From: Bacteroidota bacterium
GTDB taxonomy: Bacteria; Bacteroidota; Bacteroidia; Bacteroidales; Paludibacteraceae
DNA: 64,000 nt
NCBI GenBank assembly: GCA_023459355.1
Contig: JAEWUM010000040.1
Coordinates: 186,001-250,000 of the forward strand
Reading direction: 5' to 3'
Shown: one piece after another, positions 1-8,002 of the stretch
Position numbering within the stretch: position 1 is the stretch's first letter
Layout of the letters: the number at the start of each line of letters is the position of its first letter
The notes under the pieces: generated by a model
What the model saw: the letters and a program-made list of their open reading frames with translations, nothing else
Database searches by the model: none
Told to the model about the DNA's origin: nothing
Program-made: the position numbers and the translations under genes

Positions 1-7
1 GTTTTTT

Positions 8-283
8 TCATATTTGTATTTTTAGACCTTTTATCATTTTAAGGAGTTGTTCTTGTGCCGGATTGCTTCCGTTACGGGCTGATTTCATTATTGATTCGCG
101 CAGTTCTGATTCGTGTCTGATCAGTCCTTTGTAAAACCTTTTTCTTTCATTGCTACCGGGAGTTTCAATTGCTTGATTAAAATCTTCTTCATCTACTTCA
201 ATATTTATTGCTATCATATCCGGTGAAAAAAGCCGGTAAGCCATTTCTTCAACCGAATTAAGTTGTTCCTCGCTTAAATGCAT
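8..283 (-). CDS. Small phage protein, unknown function
   Basis: A 91-residue acidic, mostly helical protein that I do not recognise. It is the last complete gene of the leftward phage late cluster inside the window. Its start overlaps the end of the PLD-like gene by 26 bases, so the two are probably translated together. No signal peptide, membrane span or cysteine cluster is visible. In position it could be a small tail-assembly or accessory structural protein, but nothing in the sequence shows that. Confidence 0.6.
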   Translation of the reverse strand: MHLSEEQLNSVEEMAYRLFSPDMIAINIEVDEEDFNQAIETPGSNERKRFYKGLIRHESELRESIMKSARNGSNPAQEQLLKMIKGLKIQI

Positions 284-842
284 CTTCTAAAACTTCTTTA
301 TCAAATTCAAAAACTTTTTCATTTGTATAGATAACTCCACGTTCCATTTTAGGATTATCAGTGGCGTTTTGACTGCTTACTATGGTTATTTTCCATTCTT
401 CATTCCATATACATGCAACTTTAGCATGAATGGAAATGCAACGATAATCAAAGTTTGATACCATCAAATCAAATGGTTTTGGAGAAATGGATCTAACCCG
501 GTTGTCAACAATAAACCTGATATCGCGAATAATACCTTTTTCCCTTCTATTAATAATTCCTTGAATTGTTTTTGGACTTATGGAATAAGTGCTCAAAAGA
601 ATTTCAGCCGGTCCGGTTTGCTCCAAAACCCAGAATATTAACCTCATCATATTGAAATTGCCATGACTCCAAAAGTGTTTGTCCTGACCACGGACAATTT
701 CACCAATGAATTTTGTTATTAACCCTGTTTCGGAAGTAAAATATATAGAAGAACCTGAAACGTTTATTGCTTCAGGTTGCTTCTTGTTATCTACTGGAAG
801 CTCTTTTGTATCAACATTTAGTGGTTTAAAATCAACTAACAT
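258..842 (-). CDS. Phage PLD-like (HKD-type) domain protein
   Basis: A 194-residue protein with one HxK motif (His-Ala-Lys, around residue 140) followed about 18 residues later by Ser-Ser-Gln-Asn, the spacing of one HKD half-site of the phospholipase D/nuclease superfamily. Such enzymes normally need two HKD motifs, from two domains or a dimer, so this one would have to act as a dimer or may be non-catalytic. Its start codon shares one base with the stop of the upstream coiled-coil gene (TAATG), which indicates translational coupling in the phage late cluster. The substrate (DNA, lipid or none) is unknown. The superfamily call is by motif only. Confidence 0.6.
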   Translation of the reverse strand: MLVDFKPLNVDTKELPVDNKKQPEAINVSGSSIYFTSETGLITKFIGEIVRGQDKHFWSHGNFNMMRLIFWVLEQTGPAEILLSTYSISPKTIQGIINRREKGIIRDIRFIVDNRVRSISPKPFDLMVSNFDYRCISIHAKVACIWNEEWKITIVSSQNATDNPKMERGVIYTNEKVFEFDKEVLEDAFKRGTT

Positions 843-1684
843 TATTTTAGCTTTGCCAGGGCGGTGTCGATAGTTAATTTTTCTTTTTCAAGTTTTTGGA
901 TCCTGCGCTCGAGTGCAATTCTTTTTGGTCCTTCAGGCATTGGGTTTTCCTTTGGCTGTTTGTTATCAGTCTGATATTTCAGCCTGTTTTTTGCCTTTAG
1001 AATTTTTGTCCTCCAGTTGTCTGATTGTTTTTTAAGAATTTCAACATCATCACCAATAATGAATTTTTCTTCTTTTACTTTTTCAGGTTTGTTGACTTTT
1101 ATTTTGGTCACATCAAGTTTATTGTTGACAATGGTATCAGATGGCAGAAATCCATTTTTTTTGAATTGGTCAACACATCCCCATAGTTCGTCCATCCGGC
1201 GACTGATAGCCTCAATTTTCACCATGTACAATTCCCGGGCTTTTGTTTCGGATGCTGTGTTTCCTTCACCTGCCTTTTTTAAATCAGTATGTAACTTGCT
1301 TCTTTTCACATACAAATCACGGAATTCAAGAAGGCAATTTTTTATAGATTCTGGATAAAGATTTAAATTTTCTTTATCACTAAAAACAACCTGATTATTT
1401 ACAGGTAAATCCTCATTGTGTTTAAGATAAAAATCAGCATCGGTTAATTCATCTTTATGAATTGGATTTTGCGGATTAGCATAATAGCGCAAAAACAAAC
1501 GAAGTTGATTTTCAAGCTTTGCCGGAATATCTCTTCTTGATTTATTTGAATACAGAATCTGAAGGACATGAGGCTTGTAGCCTGTTTTTTTCATAAGTTC
1601 AAAACCTACAGTCAAATCCTTGTTTTTTGAATTAAGCCACTTGGTAACTTCAATTCTAATGTCAGTTGATAGATTTACTTCCAT
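842..1684 (-). CDS. Phage coiled-coil protein, unknown function
   Basis: A 280-residue, Lys/Glu-rich, mainly helical protein. The central part (about residues 120-175) and the last 60 residues look like coiled coil, with repeated charged heptads. There are no catalytic motifs, signal peptide or membrane segment. It follows the capsid/tail-like gene block after a terminator and is coupled to the PLD-like gene downstream. A structural or assembly role is a guess from position only. Confidence 0.6.
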   Translation of the reverse strand: MEVNLSTDIRIEVTKWLNSKNKDLTVGFELMKKTGYKPHVLQILYSNKSRRDIPAKLENQLRLFLRYYANPQNPIHKDELTDADFYLKHNEDLPVNNQVVFSDKENLNLYPESIKNCLLEFRDLYVKRSKLHTDLKKAGEGNTASETKARELYMVKIEAISRRMDELWGCVDQFKKNGFLPSDTIVNNKLDVTKIKVNKPEKVKEEKFIIGDDVEILKKQSDNWRTKILKAKNRLKYQTDNKQPKENPMPEGPKRIALERRIQKLEKEKLTIDTALAKLK

Positions 1685-1743
1685 TGCATTCTAATTTTAA
1701 ATTATACTCAAAATACGTGCGTTTTTCGTTGCGACAAAAGGAC

Positions 1744-1774
1744 ACAAAAAAAACTCCTTATTTCTAAGGAGTTT
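1744..1774 (-). terminator. Rho-independent terminator after capsid/tail genes
   Basis: A 10-bp perfect stem (AAACTCCTTA / TAAGGAGTTT) with a 4-base loop is followed on the minus strand by a T-run. It lies just after the stop of the gene at 1793-2362 and separates the protease-capsid-tail genes from the next late transcript. Confidence 0.85.
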
Positions 1775-1792
1775 CTTTATACATGTTTATGA

Positions 1793-2362
1793 TCAAGATA
1801 TTGGAACTTCTGTCAATAAATCTTCCATATCTCCTGTGTAAATCAAAGCCTTTCGGGTTCTGAATTTAAATTGGAGTACGGTTTGATTTCTGTCACCACT
1901 TCCGGAACCGGTAGTTGCACCATCACTCGGTACAAATGTTGATCCACGTTTCTTATTACCCATCAGGTAAGTATTTTCGTTCTCATCTTCAACGATAAAG
2001 AACAACTTACGATCCATAGCTGCATTCATAAATCCAAGAATTTTGGATTTAATTTTAGCTTTGGTAATATTCAGCGTGTGTTCAGCATGCAGTCCATCAG
2101 TTTCACCAACAACAGCAATGCCAAAATTACCAACATCTTCAGTGAAGTCCAGAACAAATGCCCTGGTACCTGGTTTCATTACAACGTCTCCGGTTAATTC
2201 ACCTGCAGCATCAAGTGCAAGTGGAGTAACGGATCCGTCCGGTTCTGTTGGCCACACGGCAACATCTTCATGATAACCGTAAATCAATCTCGGTCGAATA
2301 CCGGCCATATTACCACCGTCCAGAAAGTGGTCTAAATCTCCTAATGTTATATGTTTAGCCAT
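1793..2362 (-). CDS. Phage structural protein (probable tail/neck or capsid-associated)
   Basis: A 189-residue protein directly downstream (25 bases) of the major capsid gene and ended by a strong terminator, so it is probably made in large amounts as a virion part. It is beta-rich, with no signal peptide or membrane span. The C-terminal third has the pattern Asp-Glu-Asn-Glu-Asn, then a Thr-Gly-Ser-rich loop, then Arg-Asn-Gln and a Phe-x-Phe strand. The same pattern recurs in the protein at 4571-5044, so the two may be paralogues. Its position would suit a major tail or head-completion protein, but I do not recognise the family. Confidence 0.65.
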   Translation of the reverse strand: MAKHITLGDLDHFLDGGNMAGIRPRLIYGYHEDVAVWPTEPDGSVTPLALDAAGELTGDVVMKPGTRAFVLDFTEDVGNFGIAVVGETDGLHAEHTLNITKAKIKSKILGFMNAAMDRKLFFIVEDENENTYLMGNKKRGSTFVPSDGATTGSGSGDRNQTVLQFKFRTRKALIYTGDMEDLLTEVPIS

Positions 2363-2387
2363 AATTTATTTCAATTGAGGGTTAATA

Positions 2388-3338
2388 TTATGATTCAGGG
2401 TCAGTTTCCGGAACATTAGTCCAGACCAGTTCTTTGATACCAAATCCCAAACCTTCCCACCAGTCGGTCATGATATTTACGCATCTTTTTGATTCTTCGA
2501 TGTTAACTTTAGCTGCGTTCTCACCTTTTTTAGTCAGATGCAGGAAGTTTGATTTCGGAGTAATGAAAATATCATTGGTATTGATCATCGAAGGTAATCC
2601 TGCAACATAAGCAGGAGAAAAGTCCAGCCGGTTGTCAATTTTATTTGCACCATCAATGGTATAATAACCAAGTGAACGTTTATCCTTCAGGAACGCGCGC
2701 GCCCATTTCGGAGCCATGCAAACTACCATTTCAGTATTTTGATATACTTCATCGATTTGTTCGAAAGCAAGTTCAATTTGATCATAGATAGTGTCTGCAT
2801 CCAAAGCATTCATGGTTAAACGATTAATACCAGTTGTACCAAGAATAACTTTCAATCCGTCCATTGATTTTCCATTAATACCTGCGGTACCCGGAGTTGG
2901 AGTCTGATAAACACCTTTGTAGTATTCGTTCAATTCCATATCTTCTGCAATTTTTCCAAATGCATGAGATTCCAGGATGTAACGAACAAGCGGCCAGTCC
3001 TTACGAGTAAGTTGATTGTTGGCAAGGAAACCTAACCAGTTATCTTCGATATCGTCAGGATAAAGTTCCATATCCACTTTCAGTTTGAATAGTTGAATAG
3101 GATTAGGGGTAAACGTTACATCTCCTTTAGGAGTAAAACCCTTTTGGAAGGATTGAACAAGTGATGTAATGTTCGACTGAGCTAAACGATAAACAGTGTC
3201 AGCTGTTTTCACAGTTGTGGCATGTTTAGTTGTTTCACGACCAAAGAGCAACAATCTTTTCAGACGTTGTTCGTTTTGACCACCGGCGATGTAATACGCG
3301 CCGTATTCTTTTACAATGTCAGTTACGTTGATAGCCAT
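2388..3338 (-). CDS. Phage major capsid protein
   Basis: A 316-residue protein immediately after the ClpP-like prohead protease, the usual place of the major capsid gene. It has the mix expected of HK97-fold capsid proteins: an N-terminal helical arm, a central segment with 'MVVCMAPKWARAFLKDK'-like spine-helix features, and a beta-rich C-terminus. It has no transport signal or catalytic motif. The short 19-base gap to the protease and 25-base gap to the next gene indicate one late operon. The assignment rests on gene order and general character rather than on a diagnostic motif. Confidence 0.75.
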   Translation of the reverse strand: MAINVTDIVKEYGAYYIAGGQNEQRLKRLLLFGRETTKHATTVKTADTVYRLAQSNITSLVQSFQKGFTPKGDVTFTPNPIQLFKLKVDMELYPDDIEDNWLGFLANNQLTRKDWPLVRYILESHAFGKIAEDMELNEYYKGVYQTPTPGTAGINGKSMDGLKVILGTTGINRLTMNALDADTIYDQIELAFEQIDEVYQNTEMVVCMAPKWARAFLKDKRSLGYYTIDGANKIDNRLDFSPAYVAGLPSMINTNDIFITPKSNFLHLTKKGENAAKVNIEESKRCVNIMTDWWEGLGFGIKELVWTNVPETDPES

Positions 3339-3357
3339 AAGTTTTAATATTTAATGA

Positions 3358-4461
3358 TTAAATTAACTCTTTATCAGCAGCCTGGTTGTGAGGAAGTGAA
3401 TCAATTGTTTCCTGATCAACTTCATCAGTGGACTGGTCGTTTGAACTTGATTTGCCTTGAGGCATTACAGGAGCAACAGCAGGACGTTCAGCCAGCTTTA
3501 CTTTAATAGCAGTTACTTTTGCATCAGCATCAGCAGCTGCAGCAACAGAAGGATCGATCTGATTTACTTTGTTGGTAAATTCAGTCAGGGCTGTTTCGGC
3601 AGTCGTTTTGGCAGCTAAAGCATTGTCACGCTCAGTTGTCAAATTCGTTACCTCAGTTTTTTTGTTGATCAATTTCAGGTTGATTGCTGTAAGCTGTTCA
3701 ACGGATAGGGTTACCTTACCGTCATTAACTTCCAATCCATCAACTGCCAACACTTCATTAATAAATGAAAATTCTTTGTGCATTTGAGTTTGATTTTGGG
3801 GTTTGACTTTATTGAAAATTTTCTGAATAAATCCTGGTTTCTGTTCATCCTGATCTTCGATTTCTTCCGGGATAGGATAACCATTTGCATTCATCATTGC
3901 CAATACTTCATTGGTAACAACAGCTTTTTTATTTTTTGTAGGAATCAGTTCATCAACCAATCCAAGTTCGACGGCTTCACTGGCTGTTAACCAGCGTGCA
4001 TCTTTCATAAGAGTTTCCACCTGGCTCATTTCCATTCCACGACTTTTTACGTAGTCCTGTGCAATCATGAGGGTGATTTTCTCAGCATCTTTCTTTTTTC
4101 CTTCAAGTTCAGCAATCGCATCAGCTATTTCATCTTCATTAAGCCGTCCCCAGGTATCGATCCAAACCATTGGTTTATGGATAAGATAAAGAGAATCTTC
4201 GCGGATGATAGTTTTAGCAGCGCCATGGCCAATAAGAGTCGCAGCTGATGCATTGAATCCAATGTATTCAACTGTTACATCTCCATGTTCCTCAAATAGT
4301 GATTTTATCAGCAAAGCTTGATTTACATCACCACCCGGAGACGTACATTTTACCGTGATGGGACCTTCACCAAGTTCATCCATCATGTATTTAATGTACG
4401 CATGCGACATATTCCAGTCGGAAATGCCGCCGATTAAATGAATAGTTCTGTCTTTTGACAT
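3358..4461 (-). CDS. Phage ClpP-like prohead protease, probable scaffold fusion
   Basis: A 367-residue serine peptidase of the ClpP/S49-like prohead maturation family, which cuts scaffold and capsid subunits during head assembly. The ClpP elements are clear: the Ser-Pro-Gly-Gly-Asp oxyanion loop (residues 41-45), the probable nucleophile Ser72 in an Ala-Ser-Ala context, and the Ile-His-Lys-Pro motif with His95. After about residue 200 the sequence becomes an Ala/Thr/Lys-rich helical region typical of a fused scaffold or delta domain, ending in an acidic tail. I chose the ATG at 4461; a TTG at 4497 would add 12 residues that do not look like part of the fold. Confidence 0.88.
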   Translation of the reverse strand: MSKDRTIHLIGGISDWNMSHAYIKYMMDELGEGPITVKCTSPGGDVNQALLIKSLFEEHGDVTVEYIGFNASAATLIGHGAAKTIIREDSLYLIHKPMVWIDTWGRLNEDEIADAIAELEGKKKDAEKITLMIAQDYVKSRGMEMSQVETLMKDARWLTASEAVELGLVDELIPTKNKKAVVTNEVLAMMNANGYPIPEEIEDQDEQKPGFIQKIFNKVKPQNQTQMHKEFSFINEVLAVDGLEVNDGKVTLSVEQLTAINLKLINKKTEVTNLTTERDNALAAKTTAETALTEFTNKVNQIDPSVAAAADADAKVTAIKVKLAERPAVAPVMPQGKSSSNDQSTDEVDQETIDSLPHNQAADKELI

Positions 4462-4508
4462 AAATAAAGTATTTTGATTTATGAAATTTGAACCCAAAAG
4501 TAAGAAGC

Positions 4509-4547
4509 ATAAAAAACCAGCAAAAGGACAGAAGCCCCTTGCTGGTT
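4509..4547 (-). terminator. Rho-independent terminator before the protease gene
   Basis: A 9-bp stem (AACCAGCAA / TTGCTGGTT) with a 15-base loop is followed by a T-run on the minus strand. It lies between the gene at 4571-5044 and the prohead protease, so the protease-capsid genes are probably served by their own promoter or by read-through. Confidence 0.75.
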
Positions 4548-4570
4548 AGTTGAAAAGTAACTTTATTAAA

Positions 4571-5044
4571 TTATAATTCGTCTAAATCAGTTAATTCGAT
4601 AAAATCTGTTGGTCTATCCTGAGCGCCTACAAATGAAAAACTAATTTGATTACGAGATGTAATATTTCCTGTTGTGTCAGTTCTTCTAAATTCCAATTGA
4701 TAATCTTCTGTACCGGCAAGCCTGATGTTTTCATTATTATCCTGGAATAAAACATACCAAACCTCTGATTCAAGTTTATTAAGTTGTTCCTGACTTAATT
4801 TATTTGATTTTGGTATAATAGCATTGATTTGAACATTATACAGATCATTTTCATAATCTTCAATAAAGTGCTCGGTACCTTCAATGAAGTAGATATCAAT
4901 TATCTGGTCACGATTAATAACCTCCAGATAATTCAGTTTTTTTGTAAAATCACGCCTGATTCGTTTGAAACTTGATACGGGTATTGCGAACATCCTTGAT
5001 ATTCCACCCATGTTTCCGTTGAAGTCAAATTGCAGCTTTTTCAT
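4571..5044 (-). CDS. Phage structural-type protein, unknown
   Basis: A 157-residue protein starting Met-Lys-Lys-Leu-Gln. An in-frame extension to 5110 is possible but would overlap the upstream gene by 86 bases. Its C-terminal part (Asp-Asn-Asn-Glu-Asn, Leu-Ala-Gly, Thr-Thr-Gly, Arg-Asn-Gln, Phe-Ser-Phe, Asp-Leu-Asp-Glu-Leu) matches in order the C-terminus of the protein at 1793-2362, which suggests a shared fold. It precedes the protease gene and has its own terminator. The function is not known; a head or neck component is one possibility. Confidence 0.6.
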   Translation of the reverse strand: MKKLQFDFNGNMGGISRMFAIPVSSFKRIRRDFTKKLNYLEVINRDQIIDIYFIEGTEHFIEDYENDLYNVQINAIIPKSNKLSQEQLNKLESEVWYVLFQDNNENIRLAGTEDYQLEFRRTDTTGNITSRNQISFSFVGAQDRPTDFIELTDLDEL

Positions 5045-5591
5045 ACGCTTTTTTAAAATTTCGTGAAATTGTCCCATTAACCGACAACTTCTCCAAAGAA
5101 AGTTTATCAATTAATGCAGATATATTGTTTAAAACCTCATTTTTGGTAATTGTCAGGTTGCGCTGGCAATCTTTTGTTATACTTTCCTTTGGCCATATCT
5201 CTTCAGGAAAATCATAAGCATCCTGAAAATAAGATATAGAATCAGTCAACGACATACCGAATGCCATCCTGGTCGATACAATCACATACATGAATATCTT
5301 AGTCCTGGATTCAATGTCCCGGTTAAAATTAACAAGGTCCGTTTTCGAGAGTTCCCATCCGTATCGATAGAAATCATCCCGGGTGATCTTCACTTCAATT
5401 GAATCAGTATATCTGGAAAAGTTGCAATTCTGATACCGTTGTTCATACCGGTTATTTTGCCTTTGAAGCTTCTTTCTGAACTGAGGATATAATGTTTTAT
5501 CCTTAGTAAAGTCAACAGGATTACCATAATTCAGTTCTAAGAAGCGTTTAGTGTATGGTTTACACGGTAATATTATACTAAATTTGCTCAT
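5025..5591 (-). CDS. Phage protein of unknown function, first late gene
   Basis: A 188-residue basic, helical protein, the first gene after the 594-base regulatory gap, so it probably opens the late transcript. It has a charged N-terminus rich in Arg/Gln/Asn and a C-terminal helical region. There is no recognisable helix-turn-helix, Walker or metal motif and no signal peptide. Its place before the morphogenesis genes would suit a small packaging or late-control protein, but the sequence does not decide. It ends inside the start region of the next gene (20-base overlap). Confidence 0.55.
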   Translation of the reverse strand: MSKFSIILPCKPYTKRFLELNYGNPVDFTKDKTLYPQFRKKLQRQNNRYEQRYQNCNFSRYTDSIEVKITRDDFYRYGWELSKTDLVNFNRDIESRTKIFMYVIVSTRMAFGMSLTDSISYFQDAYDFPEEIWPKESITKDCQRNLTITKNEVLNNISALIDKLSLEKLSVNGTISRNFKKAYEKAAI

Positions 5592-5740
5592 AAAACGGTA
5601 TTGAATTTTAAAATTAAAAATCTGATAGTTAATAAATTAACTCCTTATTCAATTTACATAAATTCTCTGACATGAGCAAATAATGATCAAAAAAATATTA
5701 ACATTAACATACCCCCCCTTGCTAAAATACAGTAAAAAAA

Positions 5741-5972
5741 TCGTGCAAAAGTACGGTTTTTTGTTTTTGTAAAATTATATTATTGATATATAGCGTATTA
5801 AGTCCGTACGATTTTCGTACGATTCCGTTTTTTTTTAATAAAATTCGTACTATTTTGAAAATCGTGCAGAATAGTACGAATCGTGCAAAATCGTGCAAAA
5901 ATCGTGCAGCCTTAAATAATTGATTTTTAACTAATTAAATTTTAAAATTCAATGCCTGTACGATTGCACGAT
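5741..5972. repeat. Cluster of short CGTGC / CGTAC motifs (iteron-like)
   Basis: Within 232 bases the motif TCGTGCA occurs at 5741, 5862, 5881, 5891 and 5902 and inverted (TGCACGA) at 5965. Closely related CGTAC sites occur near 5751, 5805, 5816, 5846, 5874 and 5958. Three of the TCGTGCA copies sit about 10 bases apart, one helical turn, near 5880-5908. Such clustering in an AT-rich gap is typical of binding sites for a replication initiator or a late-gene regulator; which one is inference. Confidence 0.75.
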
Positions 5973-6125
5973 TTTTTTTTACTTTTTTATACTAGTCACA
6001 TTTGTAAAGATGAAAAATATAAAAAAAAGAATATTATATATGTATCCGATTGATATTCTTCGAATTGCATACACTTGTCCAAATTTGAATTAATTAGTAA
6101 GATTTGGGAGTGCAGAGGGAAAATA

Positions 6126-6162
6126 AAAAAACCGAAGTACAATAGTGCAACTTCGGTTTTTA
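6126..6162 (-). terminator. Terminator of the phage early operon (bidirectional form)
   Basis: A 12-bp stem (AAAAACCGAAGT / ACTTCGGTTTTT) around an 11-base loop has A-runs and T-runs on the two sides. It lies 24 bases after the stop of the last early gene (6186-6716) and can stop transcription from either side. Confidence 0.85.
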
Positions 6163-6185
6163 TGTAATGTATTAAAATGTATTGA

Positions 6186-6716
6186 TTAATATCTAAATGA
6201 TGTGAAGTGAATAATTGCCATCGGTTCGCTTAGATCGTAACCTTTAAACCATGCTTTGAAATCTTCATGTGAAAGTCCATCGTTATCAGCGATTATAGAT
6301 GTTGACACGATTAAATTATATGAGTAAGATGTTTCAATAGAAGCGCAAACCAAATCTTCTTTTAATATAATTTTCTGTACCCCGCATCCCGAATCTTTAT
6401 CAAACGTTACAAAAGTTATCAGATCATTCCCTGGTGTAAATCTTCCTCCGGGAAGTTTCCAGTAACATAAATCAATCACAGCTTTACCAATACTGACCTT
6501 GTGTATTCTTTTGTTCCACAATTCAAAGTTATTACGGATAGTATGAAATTTTAATTCATCAACTATCGTCATGTCATCTGCATACATCATTACCGGACCA
6601 TTTAGGTCCGATAATGCTAATTGTATTTTTTCTGCAAAATAAGTGTTTTGACCAGCACGCGGATGTCCTGATAAAAATCTTTGGCTTACTGGGATTTTGT
6701 AGTGTACTGTTTTCAT
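6186..6716 (-). CDS. Phage early protein, possibly PUA/ASCH-like
   Basis: A 176-residue protein, last gene of the early operon and coupled to the previous gene by an ATGA overlap. It contains a Pro-Arg-x-Gly-Gln-x-Thr-Tyr-Phe segment near residue 20 and a Phe-His-Thr-Ile-Arg segment near residue 57 followed by an aromatic-rich region. His-Thr-Ile-Arg is reminiscent of ASCH/PUA-like small nucleic-acid-binding domains, but the match is weak. There are no membrane or export signals. Lying after the methylase and PP-loop genes, it may belong to the same modification unit. Confidence 0.5.
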   Translation of the reverse strand: MKTVHYKIPVSQRFLSGHPRAGQNTYFAEKIQLALSDLNGPVMMYADDMTIVDELKFHTIRNNFELWNKRIHKVSIGKAVIDLCYWKLPGGRFTPGNDLITFVTFDKDSGCGVQKIILKEDLVCASIETSYSYNLIVSTSIIADNDGLSHEDFKAWFKGYDLSEPMAIIHFTSFRY

Positions 6717-6934
6717 TCTATCAATAATTTTACTCTTTTTTCAAAATCTTGCTGACACCACTCCATAGCATCTTCTTTTGATGCGTGTGAAATGTGATTG
6801 TTTGATGGGTCTCCTGTGATAGTTTTACCATCCTGAAACCAAATTGCATAACCAGTCCCAAATGAATTCACATCCGCGTAATAACCACCTCCAATGTTGG
6901 ATATTATTTTCCATTCCAATTTTTTTATTTTCAT
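6713..6934 (-). CDS. Small phage protein, unknown
   Basis: A 73-residue protein with several Trp and Tyr residues and a Gly-Gly-Gly-Tyr-Tyr segment, ending in a charged helix. I do not recognise it. Both ends overlap the neighbours by the 4-base ATGA form, so it is translated as part of the methylase/PP-loop block. Real coding is supported by these exact overlaps rather than by homology. Confidence 0.6.
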   Translation of the reverse strand: MKIKKLEWKIISNIGGGYYADVNSFGTGYAIWFQDGKTITGDPSNNHISHASKEDAMEWCQQDFEKRVKLLIE

Positions 6935-8001
6935 ATTTCAAACCCTTTCCTATGATCATTAATAAACTTAACAAATTCTTTGATTCGAATCATATCCTCA
7001 TCAGTTTGCCATTCAAAGTCAGGAAGTTTATCTCCGTTGAAAAAAGCTTGTTGTGCATGTGGATTCACCCTGTCTAAAAATGAAACGTCAATATTCTTGA
7101 ACACATCAAAATCATAACCGGCATGCTGAATGCCATAAATAGTAGATGATGCCATCTTAAGTGGAAATTTGCCCAGTATTTTTTGTACTTTCAAAAACAA
7201 CTTCGGATTATACTTAAAGTCAATTTGATTGCCACGAATAGCTTCTTTACGAAAACATTTATAACAATTCAGGCATTTATCAGTAGTACCAGGTACATTA
7301 CATGATGAATAGTTTTTTATTCTACCAGCATCGGCAATTCTCGTGGTTAATACTTCTGAGTAACCGGCCATGGGAAATTGAATTTTTATTCCCAATTTTT
7401 TGATTGCCTGAATAATTTTGTAAGTTCTGGAAGTTGAGAAGTTGCTTGTGTATTTGAACGTATCACCATAATAAAATGATATGTCATCGAAAACAACTCC
7501 AAAATATATAGTATCAGCTTTCAGCATCGGCAAAATAGGAAAAAATAAGCATGTATATCCAATCCCGATATTAAATCCTATTTTGTCAGTATACAGTTCC
7601 CGAACCTTTTCAAAGTCTGTCGGGATATTTATACCACTTGCATTGATCACGGCACGGATCTGCCTTTGTTCATAATCTCCTGACCAATATCTGAGAACGT
7701 GTACTGGTATTCCTCCAAATTTATCAAGTACCGCCGTACTGTCGGCACCACCGGAGTAACTTACAATTTTTTCGTTACCATATATATTGATTAGTGTTTT
7801 AGATATGTCAATGTCTTCAAGGCCATAGAATAGAATGAACATTAATAAATCAAAATATCCTTTTTCAACCATCTCAAGGTTAAATGTCCGTGGATACATG
7901 GCCATGAATCTATGCCGATCTATCTCAAGTGTTAGAATGTTCTCGTTAACTTTTAATAAAAGTTGTTTGAACTGTTTTGATGAATAATAGTATTGTTTCA
8001 T
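6931..8001 (-). CDS. PP-loop ATP pyrophosphatase, QueC/PAPS-reductase-like
   Basis: A 356-residue protein with the PP-loop signature Ser-Gly-Gly-Ala-Asp-Ser (residues 83-88), which activates a substrate by adenylation. From residue 234 it has four cysteines spaced Cys-x8-Cys-x2-Cys-x2-Cys followed by Arg, closely like the zinc site at the end of QueC (7-cyano-7-deazaguanine synthase). The extra C-terminal 100 residues are not part of QueC. The start lies 1 base after the stop of the cytosine methylase gene, so the two are expressed as a pair. A role in DNA base modification or in sulfur/thiolation chemistry is inferred. No other 7-deazaguanine pathway genes are seen. Confidence 0.7.
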   Translation of the reverse strand: MKQYYYSSKQFKQLLLKVNENILTLEIDRHRFMAMYPRTFNLEMVEKGYFDLLMFILFYGLEDIDISKTLINIYGNEKIVSYSGGADSTAVLDKFGGIPVHVLRYWSGDYEQRQIRAVINASGINIPTDFEKVRELYTDKIGFNIGIGYTCLFFPILPMLKADTIYFGVVFDDISFYYGDTFKYTSNFSTSRTYKIIQAIKKLGIKIQFPMAGYSEVLTTRIADAGRIKNYSSCNVPGTTDKCLNCYKCFRKEAIRGNQIDFKYNPKLFLKVQKILGKFPLKMASSTIYGIQHAGYDFDVFKNIDVSFLDRVNPHAQQAFFNGDKLPDFEWQTDEDMIRIKEFVKFINDHRKGFEI

Positions 8002-8002
8002 T

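Larger units (their letters stand above)
5592..6185. other. 594-base gene-free phage region between early and late genes
   Basis: No plausible gene lies here. The stretch is very AT-rich and holds a run of seven C at 5713-5719, the CGTGC/CGTAC motif cluster (5741-5972) and the terminator of the early operon (6126-6162). It separates the early/replication operon from the late genes, so late promoters, an origin or regulator-binding sites are the likely contents. Confidence 0.6.

Noticed and set aside
5741..5972. CGTGC/CGTAC cluster as a CRISPR array
   Set aside because: The motifs are only 5-8 bases, irregularly spaced and in both orientations.
6931..8001. Complete 7-deazaguanine DNA-modification pathway
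   Set aside because: Only the QueC-like protein is present; FolE, QueD, QueE and a DNA-inserting transglycosylase are not in the window.
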